From: an uncultured Lachnospiraceae bacterium | GTDB taxonomy: Bacteria > Bacillota > Clostridia > Lachnospirales > Lachnospiraceae | NCBI GenBank assembly: GCA_910588285.1 | Contig: CAJUQB010000168.1 | Span: forward strand, 1-6,255 | DNA: 6,255 nucleotides | Direction of reading: 5' to 3' | Shown: piece after piece, positions 1 to 5,597 of the stretch | How the letters are laid out: each line of letters opens with the position of its first letter | Position numbering within the stretch: the first letter of the stretch is position 1 | Translations under genes and position numbers: made by a program | Notes under the pieces: model-generated | Database searches by the model: none | The model's input: only the letters and a program-made list of their open reading frames with translations | What the model was told of the DNA's origin: nothing

Positions 1-249
1 TATCGTCCTCCGGGCATAAATATCATAATCCTCATGCCATACCAAATCCATGATCATCTCATAGGTAAACACGCGCCTGGGATTCATGATGAGAAGGGCC
101 AGTATATCAAATTCTTTTGTGGTCAGCTCCACCTCTTGCCCGCATACTTCTACCGAGCGGTACTCCAGGCAGAAATGAACCTTTCCAATATCAATGATTG
201 TCAGCGGATTACTGTCAATCCACTCCCTGCTCGCCAAACTGTTCTCCAT
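1..249 (-). CDS. Orphan OmpR/PhoB-type winged-helix protein, C-terminus cut by window edge
   Basis: Not present among the longer open frames because it runs off the left edge; I translated it by hand. The 83 visible codons start MENSLASREW and contain the hallmark of the response-regulator effector domain (Trans_reg_C): VELTTKEFDILALL near residues 40-53, the NPRRVFTYEMI segment at about 57-67, and DYDIYARRTI at the edge, where the recognition helix begins. It should bind DNA as a transcription regulator. The ATG at 249 has a strong GGGAGGTGG ribosome site (254-262) seven bases or less away; an in-frame ATG at 301-303 would add 18 residues but has a poor ribosome site. An in-frame TGA at 325-327 closes the frame upstream, so there is no room for the usual receiver domain of about 120 residues. 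It follows pyrD by 71 bp with no visible terminator, so it may be read through from the operon, but its GC (about 46% by hand count) is much lower. Family call is firm; target genes are unknown. Confidence 0.85.
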   Translation of the reverse strand, partial: MENSLASREWIDSNPLTIIDIGKVHFCLEYRSVEVCGQEVELTTKEFDILALLIMNPRRVFTYEMIMDLVWHEDYDIYARRTI

Positions 250-320
250 GTGTCCACCTCCCTTATAAAATGAATAATGGCCCAAGCATATCCTCCACAG
301 CATTCTGCCGCCTGTACCGG

Positions 321-1229
321 CTAATCAACAATGCCCCTGATCCTGTCCAAAGAGGCTATGTCGTTTTCTTCCAGATACCCCCGGATGCCCTCTATGACCT
401 CCACCGTGGCATAAGGGTTATGGAAGTTCGCCGTCCCCACCGCGACTGCGGCAGCCCCCGCCATGATGAACTCCAGGGCATCCTCAAAGGTGGCAATGCC
501 GCCCATGCCGATCACCGGCACGTCAACGGCCCTGCACACCTCATAGACCATCCGTAACGCCACCGGCATGATGCCTGGGCCGGAATAACCCCCTGTCTTA
601 CTGGCGAGCACCGCCCTGCGCCTGTGGATGTCTATCTTCATCCCCCGCAGCGTGTTGATCAGGGAAAGCGCGTCCGCACCACCCGATACCGCTGCCCTGG
701 CAATCTCCGTTATGTCCGTGACCTCCGGGGAGAGCTTCACGGCCAGCGGCTGCCCGGTATAATGGCGTACCGCCTGCACGACTCGCTCTACCATCCGTGG
801 GGCCGTCCCGAAAGCCAGCCCTCCTTCCTCCACATTCGGACAGGAGATGTTCAGCTCCAGCATGTCCACATCACAGTCCGCCAGCCTCTCCGCAACCGCG
901 CAATACTGCGCCAGCGTATGCCCGCAGATATTCACGATGATTTTTGTGTCATGCTGCCGGAGGAACGGCAGGTCATGCTCAATGAAATGCTCCACTCCCG
1001 GATTCTGCAGCCCGATGGAATTTAACATGCCGCTCTGCGTTTCCGCAATCCTGGGGATCGGATTCCCTTTCCACGGCTCACAGGAAACCCCTTTGACCGT
1101 GACCGCTCCCAGGCAGTTCAGGTCAATCAGCTCCCCGTACTCACGGCCGGAGCCGAATGTGCCCGATGCCGTAATGACCGGGTTCTTCAGCGCCACCCCT
1201 GCAACCACCGTCTCCATCCTGTCATCCAT
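321..1229 (-). CDS. pyrD: Dihydroorotate dehydrogenase B (NAD+), catalytic subunit
   Basis: Class 1B PyrD, 302 residues, the normal length. It is a cytosolic FMN-dependent TIM barrel oxidising dihydroorotate to orotate, step four of de novo pyrimidine synthesis, and passes electrons to PyrK and NAD+. Visible landmarks are TASGTFGSG at 20-28, the FMN-side lysine K46 in TVKGV, the substrate loop NSIGLQNPG at 70-78, NISCPNV at 127-133 with Cys130 as the catalytic base that marks class 1 enzymes, K165 in VKLSPE, NT at 192-193, the phosphate-binding GMGGI at 241-245 and AVGTANF at 263-269. All key residues look intact. The chosen ATG (1227-1229) lies inside the end of pyrK, with the stop of pyrK at 1222-1224, and has GGGAGGTGG at 1236-1244; a second Met at residue 5 is less well placed. 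The overlap with pyrK implies translational coupling. No pyrB, pyrC, pyrE or pyrF is seen, so this pair stands outside a pyr operon here. Confidence 0.97.
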   Translation of the reverse strand: MDDRMETVVAGVALKNPVITASGTFGSGREYGELIDLNCLGAVTVKGVSCEPWKGNPIPRIAETQSGMLNSIGLQNPGVEHFIEHDLPFLRQHDTKIIVNICGHTLAQYCAVAERLADCDVDMLELNISCPNVEEGGLAFGTAPRMVERVVQAVRHYTGQPLAVKLSPEVTDITEIARAAVSGGADALSLINTLRGMKIDIHRRRAVLASKTGGYSGPGIMPVALRMVYEVCRAVDVPVIGMGGIATFEDALEFIMAGAAAVAVGTANFHNPYATVEVIEGIRGYLEENDIASLDRIRGIVD

Positions 1230-1989
1230 TCCACACCACCTCCCTGCCGGAAAAGACCGGTCCGTCCCTGCAAACCCGCAGGTACTGCCAGTCCTTCTCC
1301 CCCGGCTTCTGTATCTTCACTGCACATCCAAGACATGCGCCTATGCCGCAGGCCATCCGTTCCTCCATGGATACCTGAACCGGGATGCCCTGCCTTTCTG
1401 CCCATTCTGCCACGGCCTGCAGCATCTGCCGGGGACCACAGGCATATACCCTGTCCGCCAGAGGCGCGATGGTCTCCACAAGCTCCAGCACCGTCCCGCG
1501 AAAGCCGCCATTCCCGGTCTGGCTCGCCACATGGACCTTCCGGCCATGTCCCCGGAAATCCCCGTCCATGAACGGGGCATCTGCATAGCCCAGGAAAACC
1601 TCCGCCTCTCCCGGAATCCTTTTGGAAAGCTCCAGAAGGGGAGGAATCCCCAGGCCTCCGCCGATGATGACGCTCCGCTCCCCTGCCTCCGGCAGCGTGA
1701 ACCCGTTCCCCAGAGGTCCCATGAGCCGTACCGTATTATTTTCGCGCAGCCGGGAGAACTGCTCCGTGCCCTTCCCCACCACCCGGTACACCACTTCCAC
1801 GCTTTCCCCATGGATTGCCGCCAGGCTGATCGGGCGTGCCAGCAGGTTTCTCTCATCCGGCGGGTACATCTGGATGAACTGCCCCGGTCTGGCACTATGG
1901 GCGATTTCAGGCGCTTCCAGTTCCATTTTCCATATTCCGGGCATGAGCTCCTTCTGGTTCCTTATAGCAGCCTTGTAATAGGTATTCAT
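1222..1989 (-). CDS. pyrK: Dihydroorotate dehydrogenase B, electron transfer subunit (FAD, [2Fe-2S])
   Basis: PyrK of 255 residues, typical for the family. It forms the heterotetramer with PyrD and moves electrons from FMN in PyrD through a [2Fe-2S] cluster and FAD to NAD+. Domains run in the order of ferredoxin-reductase-type proteins: an N-terminal FAD-binding barrel with RPIS at 52-55 and the GKGT turn at 72-75, then an NAD-binding fold with IIGGGLGIPP at 108-117 and YACGP at 182-186, then a C-terminal cluster domain with Cys214, Cys219, Cys222 and Cys240 in the CX4CX2C...C pattern expected for PyrK. The start ATG (1987-1989) overlaps the nudC stop as ATGA and has AAGGAGG at 1996-2002, six bases upstream. 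Its end overlaps pyrD by eight bases. Because related flavin/iron-sulphur reductases serve other partners, it could also feed electrons to the radical SAM protein encoded upstream; that is speculation. Confidence 0.96.
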   Translation of the reverse strand: MNTYYKAAIRNQKELMPGIWKMELEAPEIAHSARPGQFIQMYPPDERNLLARPISLAAIHGESVEVVYRVVGKGTEQFSRLRENNTVRLMGPLGNGFTLPEAGERSVIIGGGLGIPPLLELSKRIPGEAEVFLGYADAPFMDGDFRGHGRKVHVASQTGNGGFRGTVLELVETIAPLADRVYACGPRQMLQAVAEWAERQGIPVQVSMEERMACGIGACLGCAVKIQKPGEKDWQYLRVCRDGPVFSGREVVWNG

Positions 1990-2843
1990 CCGGCCCCTCC
2001 TTTCTCCGGCAGGCGCATTGCCTCTATCATCTCATAAGCGATGCTGATGTCCGTCAGCTCCTTCGGCAGACTGGAACGTGGGTGCCATGCCGCCGCTGAC
2101 AGCTCCCCGGTGTCGATGCGCAGTTGATCCGAACCGTCCAGCTCCGCCGTATAGCCCGCGATCACGGAACCGGAAAAGCCCCAGGGCTGGCTCCCAAAAT
2201 ATTTAAGGCCCCTGATGCGGATGCCCGTTTCCTCATAGACTTCCCTCTCTGCCGCTTCCTCCAGCGTCTCCCCTGCCTCCACAAAGCCTGACACCAGAAC
2301 CCATTGCGGGAGGGGACGGTCCCCGTACTTCGTCATCAGAAGCCTGTCCCCGTCCGTGACCGCCACCATGACCACCGGGGCGATGGCCGGATAAACGGTG
2401 TCCCCGCAGTCCGGGCAGCTAAGTGACCGCCGCCCCCTGTCCTGCGCTCTCACACCTCCGCACCTGCCGCAGTAGACATTCCTCTCATACCATCCAGCCA
2501 GGTGCAGGGCAGTGGCCCCGGCAAAATACGCCCAGCCCGGCAGGATGCCGTCAAGCTCCCGGAGCGGAAGATACTGCATGCCCTCCCTTTCGGGCAGGAC
2601 GTCTCCCTGCTGCCGCAACAGGTAGACAGTCACCCCGTCCACGCAGAATAGGAAAACTGCCAGCCTCCGCACTTCTACAAAAGGCATACCCAGGTCATGG
2701 AATACCGGAATCCTCCGGCTGCCGTCCTCCGATACCCGCAGCAGCACCTCTCCGCCACGGAAGGAGAAAAAGCAATCCTCCGGCTCCGGTTCCCTGTCAC
2801 GGAATGCATGGTCCAGGCGGTAGGGGAAAATGTCCTGTATCAT
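1986..2843 (-). CDS. nudC: NADH pyrophosphatase / NAD-capped RNA hydrolase (Nudix)
   Basis: NudC-type Nudix hydrolase of 285 residues. The family cleaves NAD(H) to NMN(H) and AMP and removes NAD caps from RNA 5' ends, in the cytosol. The sequence shows the full three-part layout: an N-terminal NUDIX-like domain (about 1-115), a zinc ribbon with Cys125, Cys128, Cys143 and Cys146, and the Nudix domain. The Nudix box spans 186-208 and fits GX5EX7REUXEEXGU with G186, E192, R200, E201, E204, E205 and G207. It is followed by SQPWGF at 218-223, the family's NAD-specificity motif SQPWPFPxS with G replacing the second P, a variation I regard as minor. The ATG at 2841-2843 has AAAGGAGGGA at 2851-2860, which overlaps the TAA of the radical SAM gene 15 bp upstream. 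The stop overlaps pyrK as ATGA. An alternative is a diphosphatase of another dinucleotide, but the Zn ribbon plus SQPW makes NudC the best call. Confidence 0.93.
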   Translation of the reverse strand: MIQDIFPYRLDHAFRDREPEPEDCFFSFRGGEVLLRVSEDGSRRIPVFHDLGMPFVEVRRLAVFLFCVDGVTVYLLRQQGDVLPEREGMQYLPLRELDGILPGWAYFAGATALHLAGWYERNVYCGRCGGVRAQDRGRRSLSCPDCGDTVYPAIAPVVMVAVTDGDRLLMTKYGDRPLPQWVLVSGFVEAGETLEEAAEREVYEETGIRIRGLKYFGSQPWGFSGSVIAGYTAELDGSDQLRIDTGELSAAAWHPRSSLPKELTDISIAYEMIEAMRLPEKGGAG

Positions 2844-2858
2844 TGCCCCATCCCTCCT

Positions 2859-3743
2859 TTACAGATGCCGCAGGTTCTCGCGGTATCTCCTGAGTTCCGT
2901 TTCGTCCACGGAGCCGATGACCTCATCCAGCCACTTGATCATCCTGTTCCTGTCCTTCGGCAGATGCCCTTCCACGTTGACGCAGTTGGACGCGCCCATG
3001 GTGGCAAAATAGGTATCAATAGCGAGCCCTTCTATCAGCATCCGCAGCTCGTACAGCTTTTCAATCTCCGTTTCCTCCGCCCAGTTCCCGGCCTGGATCT
3101 CCTGGTACAGCTCCGAGGATGGGTAGATGGTCAGCATTGAGGAAACAATGATCTTCGGGTGGAGCTGGCTGAACACCGCCGCCGTGTTCTTCACCCCTTC
3201 CTCCATGTGCCCGGAACCATAGATGCCGGCAAGGTAAAAGAAATTGTAATCCATGCCCACTTCGTCCAGGCGCTGGCACTCCGTAAGGATTTCCTTAACG
3301 CCGAAGCCCTTGTGCATGAAGGACAGGGATTCCTCGTCCCCGGCCTCCACGCCGATGGTGAGGCTGTTGTACCCTATTTCCCGCAGTTCCCTCAACTGCT
3401 CCGTGGTCTTCGGCGTGATGTCCGTGATGCGGGCAAAACAGCCGATGGACTGCACTTTGGGGTAGTATTTCTTTACCAGCCCTGCCAGCGTTTTCAGTTT
3501 GTCGAAGCTCAATACAAAGGGATTGGCCCCGGTAAAGAACACCCTCTTTGCGTTCCGGTAATAGCGGCTCATTTCCTTCAGGTCCGCCTCCACTTCTGAC
3601 AGGGGGGACATCCTGAACTTGAACGGCACATCCTCATAGAGCGTGCAGAATTTACATTTGTGGTGGGTGCAGCCTGCCGTCACCTGGATCAGTGCGCTGC
3701 ACGCCTCATAGGGCGGCCTCCATATCGTTCCTGTGTAATGCAT
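2859..3743 (-). CDS. Radical SAM protein of unknown substrate
   Basis: A 294-residue single-domain radical SAM enzyme, expected to bind a [4Fe-4S] cluster and cleave SAM to a 5'-deoxyadenosyl radical. The cluster cysteines are Cys25, Cys30 and Cys33 in GCTHHKCKFCTLY, spaced CX4CX2C instead of the common CX3CX2C; the aromatic residue beside the third cysteine is typical. Later landmarks are FFTGANPFVLS at 69-79, which occupies the place of the second strand glycine-rich SAM contact, and TIGVEAGDEESL at 129-140, the GVE(S/A)G element seen in HemN/MiaB-like and related subfamilies. One further Cys254 lies near the C-terminus, where there is no SPASM-type cysteine cluster and no B12 domain. I do not recognise a named function. 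The ATG at 3741-3743 has GGAAGGAGAG at 3751-3760. It sits 19 bp after metK, the SAM supplier, and 15 bp before nudC, so the coupling of SAM production and use is likely. Fold confidence is high, function is open. Confidence 0.93.
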   Translation of the reverse strand: MHYTGTIWRPPYEACSALIQVTAGCTHHKCKFCTLYEDVPFKFRMSPLSEVEADLKEMSRYYRNAKRVFFTGANPFVLSFDKLKTLAGLVKKYYPKVQSIGCFARITDITPKTTEQLRELREIGYNSLTIGVEAGDEESLSFMHKGFGVKEILTECQRLDEVGMDYNFFYLAGIYGSGHMEEGVKNTAAVFSQLHPKIIVSSMLTIYPSSELYQEIQAGNWAEETEIEKLYELRMLIEGLAIDTYFATMGASNCVNVEGHLPKDRNRMIKWLDEVIGSVDETELRRYRENLRHL

Positions 3744-3762
3744 AAGTCATCTCTCCTTCCGT

Positions 3763-4950
3763 TCATTCACTCATTTTCGCCAGCGCCCCACGGAGCGCTG
3801 CTGCCTTATCCGTCCATTCCCAGGGAAGCTGCAGGTCCTTGCGCCCGAAGTGCCCGTATGCCGCCGTGGGACGGTAGATCGGCTTCTGCAGCCCCAGCCC
3901 CCTTATGATGGAGGATGGGCGCAGGTCAAAGTGTTCCTCCACCAGCTCCAGTATCCTGTCATCGGGAACCGCCCCTGTGCCGAAGGTGTCCACCGATACG
4001 GAGACCGGCTTCGCCACGCCGATGGCGTAAGCTATCTGTATCTCGCAGCGGCGGGCCAGCCCTGCCGCCACAAGGTTCTTTGCCACATACCTGGCGGCAT
4101 AGGAAGCGCTCCGGTCAACCTTTGTAGGGTCCTTCCCCGAAAATGCGCCGCCTCCGTGTCTGGCGGCCCCGCCGTAAGTGTCCACCACGATCTTCCTGCC
4201 CGTCAGTCCGGTGTCCCCCTGGGGGCCTCCTATCACGAAGCGCCCTGTGGGGTTGACCAGGTATCTGGTGTCTTCGTCCATCAGGCATTCCGGGATCACC
4301 TTGCGGATGACTTTCCCGATGATGTCCTGCTCGATGGTGTCATGCCCGATCTCCGGGAGATGCTGCGCGGACACTACCACAGCATCCACCCGTACCGGCC
4401 TGCTGTCCTCATATTCCACCGTCACCTGCGCCTTCCCGTCCGGCCCCAGGTACGGGATATCCCCGTCCTTCCTTGCCTGGGCAAGCTCCCTTGTGAGGGC
4501 ATGGGCCAGATAGACCGGCATGGGCATCAGCTCGTCCGTTTCGTCCGTGGCATACCCGAATACCATCCCCTGGTCGCCGGCCCCAAGCTCCTGCTTCTTG
4601 CTCCCCCGGACCTCCAGCGCCCGGCTGACACCCTGGGCAATGTCCGGGGACTGGCCGTGGATGGCGGTAATGACTGCGACCGAGTCCGCATCGAACCCGA
4701 AACGGTTGTCCCTGTACCCAATCTCACGGATCGTATCGCGGGCAACTGCCTCAATGTCAATCCCCTCCAGTCCCCCGGCTGATACCTCCCCCATGATGAA
4801 GACTGCCCCTGTCGAGGCGAACACCTCGCAGGCCACCCTTGCATCGGGCTTTTTCCGAAGGACTGCATCCAGGATGGCATCTGCGATCTGATCGCAGAGC
4901 TTGTCCGGGTGTCCTTCCGTTACGGATTCCGAAGTAAATAGTTTTCTCAT
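3763..4950 (-). CDS. metK: S-adenosylmethionine synthetase (methionine adenosyltransferase)
   Basis: A complete MetK of 395 residues, within the usual 380-400. It makes S-adenosylmethionine from methionine and ATP, releasing phosphate and pyrophosphate, as a cytosolic tetramer or dimer. Visible signatures: SESVTEGHPDK at 7-17 with the ATP-site His14, the MetK signature GAGDQG at 123-128 followed by FGYATDE, GRFVIGGPQGDTGLTGRK at 236-253, and the phosphate loop GGGAFSGKD at 266-274 with PTKVDRSA after it. The C-terminus ending in GRKDLQLPWEW... is of normal length. The ATG at 4948-4950 overlaps the stop of the DUF1934 gene as ATGA and has AAGGAGGAA at 4957-4965 inside that gene, so translation is probably coupled. 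I see no SAM riboswitch in front of the operon. MetK is usually encoded by a housekeeping gene elsewhere in the genome, so a copy in this operon may be an accessory paralogue; the window alone cannot decide that. Confidence 0.97.
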   Translation of the reverse strand: MRKLFTSESVTEGHPDKLCDQIADAILDAVLRKKPDARVACEVFASTGAVFIMGEVSAGGLEGIDIEAVARDTIREIGYRDNRFGFDADSVAVITAIHGQSPDIAQGVSRALEVRGSKKQELGAGDQGMVFGYATDETDELMPMPVYLAHALTRELAQARKDGDIPYLGPDGKAQVTVEYEDSRPVRVDAVVVSAQHLPEIGHDTIEQDIIGKVIRKVIPECLMDEDTRYLVNPTGRFVIGGPQGDTGLTGRKIVVDTYGGAARHGGGAFSGKDPTKVDRSASYAARYVAKNLVAAGLARRCEIQIAYAIGVAKPVSVSVDTFGTGAVPDDRILELVEEHFDLRPSSIIRGLGLQKPIYRPTAAYGHFGRKDLQLPWEWTDKAAALRGALAKMSE

Positions 4951-5411
4951 ATGTGGTTCCTCCTTGTCGTATGATCCAGGACGGGGCCAGCCATTCCGTC
5001 CTCCTTTATGCGGACGGACAGGATGTTTTGTGAGAACAGGCGCCCGCCTTCGTACAGCCGGTATTCCAGCCGTGCCTCCAGGCCGTTCCCGTCCGCCTCC
5101 ATGGTGCAGCTCTCCGTCTCCGCCAGAAAGCCAATCTCCCCAAAGGGCGTCCGGTAAAGGGCCTTTGTCCTCTCCCCCGGCATGAACCGGAAACTGCCGG
5201 AGATAGCACCGCTCCTGTCAAGCCTTATCTCCGTTTGTGACAGGAACAGGAGATTGTCCGTGACATTCCCATGTTCATCCAGTTCCCGGTAGCTGACCTG
5301 ATATCCCCCGCCCTGGGGTGAGCAGATCCCTGTCGTCCTTGTCAGGATTGCTTCCGGCCCGCCCCCTGCATCCAGGATGCCCAGGACGGAAACCTGAACG
5401 TCTTTCCTCAT
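4947..5411 (-). CDS. DUF1934 (YwiB-like) protein
   Basis: A 154-residue soluble protein that I assign to DUF1934 by resemblance to Bacillus subtilis YwiB. The family is predicted or shown to adopt a calycin-like beta-barrel and has no established biochemical role. The resemblance lies in the pattern of alternating beta strands: an N-terminal strand (VQVSVLGI, 5-12), a RTTG element (25-28), GGYQVSYRE at 35-43, LDRSGAISGSFRFMPG at 64-79, YRTPFGEIGF at 86-95, TMEADGNGLEARLEYRL at 103-119 and a final strand LFSQNILSVRIKE at 125-137. No signal peptide, membrane segment or catalytic motif is visible. It is the first gene of the operon; its ATG (5409-5411) has GGAGG at 5420-5424, and its stop overlaps metK. 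In many Firmicutes this family sits near argS, so here its position before metK is unusual. I cannot give a function; a barrel that binds a small molecule is a guess. Confidence 0.8.
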   Translation of the reverse strand: MRKDVQVSVLGILDAGGGPEAILTRTTGICSPQGGGYQVSYRELDEHGNVTDNLLFLSQTEIRLDRSGAISGSFRFMPGERTKALYRTPFGEIGFLAETESCTMEADGNGLEARLEYRLYEGGRLFSQNILSVRIKEDGMAGPVLDHTTRRNHI

Positions 5412-5434
5412 CCCTTTCGCCTCCGTTCAAGCAC

Positions 5435-5463
5435 AGTCTAAAACGAAAAAATGGATATAACAA
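5435..5463 (-). promoter_or_regulatory. Candidate sigma-A promoter of the DUF1934-metK-pyrD operon
   Basis: On the minus strand a -35 TTGTTA (5458-5463) is followed by exactly 17 bases and a -10 TAGACT (5435-5440). The -10 matches four of six consensus bases, so it is a moderate promoter that might need an activator. The predicted start lies near 5428, giving a leader of about 17 bases before the ATG at 5411, with the ribosome site GGAGG at 5420-5424. No riboswitch or attenuator fits in such a leader. Confidence 0.45.
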
Positions 5464-5488
5464 GTACTGTCTTTTAATGGTTCTGGAC

Positions 5489-5502
5489 GTATTTTTAACA
5501 CC
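5489..5502. promoter_or_regulatory. Second, imperfect operator-like site
   Basis: The top strand reads GTATTTTTAACACC, which agrees at 11 of 14 positions with the bottom-strand reading of the perfect palindrome at 5523-5536 (GTATTTTTAAATAC). The two sites start 34 bp apart, in the middle of the divergent control region. It may be a degenerate second binding site for the HxlR regulator, but with AT-rich sequence chance similarity is possible. Confidence 0.35.
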
Positions 5503-5522
5503 TGGTATCTTTTGAAAAACCG

Positions 5523-5536
5523 GTATTTAAAAATAC
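5523..5536. promoter_or_regulatory. Perfect 14-bp palindrome, candidate HxlR operator
   Basis: GTATTTAAAAATAC has arms GTATTT and AAATAC around a two-base centre. It ends six bases before the -35 element of the hxlR-type gene and lies between the two divergent promoters. HxlR proteins are homodimers that bind AT-rich inverted repeats close to their own and divergent promoters, so this is the best candidate operator. Binding is inferred only from location and symmetry. Confidence 0.5.
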
Positions 5537-5542
5537 ACTATC

Positions 5543-5571
5543 TTGATAACAGGCGCAAAATACGGTATAAT
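5543..5571 (+). promoter_or_regulatory. Near-consensus sigma-A promoter of the HxlR gene
   Basis: TTGATA (5543-5548) and TATAAT (5566-5571) are separated by the ideal 17 bases. The -10 is a perfect consensus and the -35 has five of six bases. Transcription should start near 5578, leaving about 20 bases before the ATG at 5598, just enough for the ribosome site. This should be a strong promoter unless it is repressed. Confidence 0.8.
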
Positions 5572-5580
5572 TTCCCCATG

Positions 5581-5590
5581 TAAAGGAGGT
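5581..5590 (+). promoter_or_regulatory. Strong ribosome-binding site of the HxlR gene
   Basis: TAAAGGAGGT is an extended complement to the 3' end of 16S rRNA and stands seven bases before the ATG at 5598. It fixes that start. Together with the strong promoter it predicts high expression of a small regulator, which fits autorepression. Confidence 0.85.
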
Positions 5591-5597
5591 CTTTTCT

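Noticed and set aside
250..320. Separate promoter or terminator between pyrD and the winged-helix gene
   Set aside because: A TATAAG sequence occurs but it abuts the ribosome site and has no good -35; the small GCCG/CGGC hairpin lacks a U-tract. Only the ribosome site at 254-262 is supportable.
34..557. Small plus-strand frames at the left end
   Set aside because: They run antisense to the winged-helix gene and to the end of pyrD, whose conserved motifs are on the minus strand.
847..2037. Long plus-strand frame of 396 residues opposite pyrK and pyrD
   Set aside because: It lies antisense to two well-identified genes, has low-complexity proline/arginine/serine-rich composition, no family motif and no ribosome site. 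GC-rich codons produce such open antisense frames.
2423..3599. Plus-strand frames opposite nudC and the radical SAM gene
   Set aside because: All overlap intact, motif-bearing minus-strand genes, and their translations show no domain.
3850..4782. Plus-strand frame of 310 residues opposite metK
   Set aside because: Antisense shadow of a clear MetK coding sequence, with no recognisable domain or ribosome site.
5412..5450. SAM riboswitch in front of the metK operon
   Set aside because: The leader predicted from the candidate promoter is about 17 bases, and even the entire intergenic region shows no S-box-like multi-helix pattern or conserved core that I can recognise.
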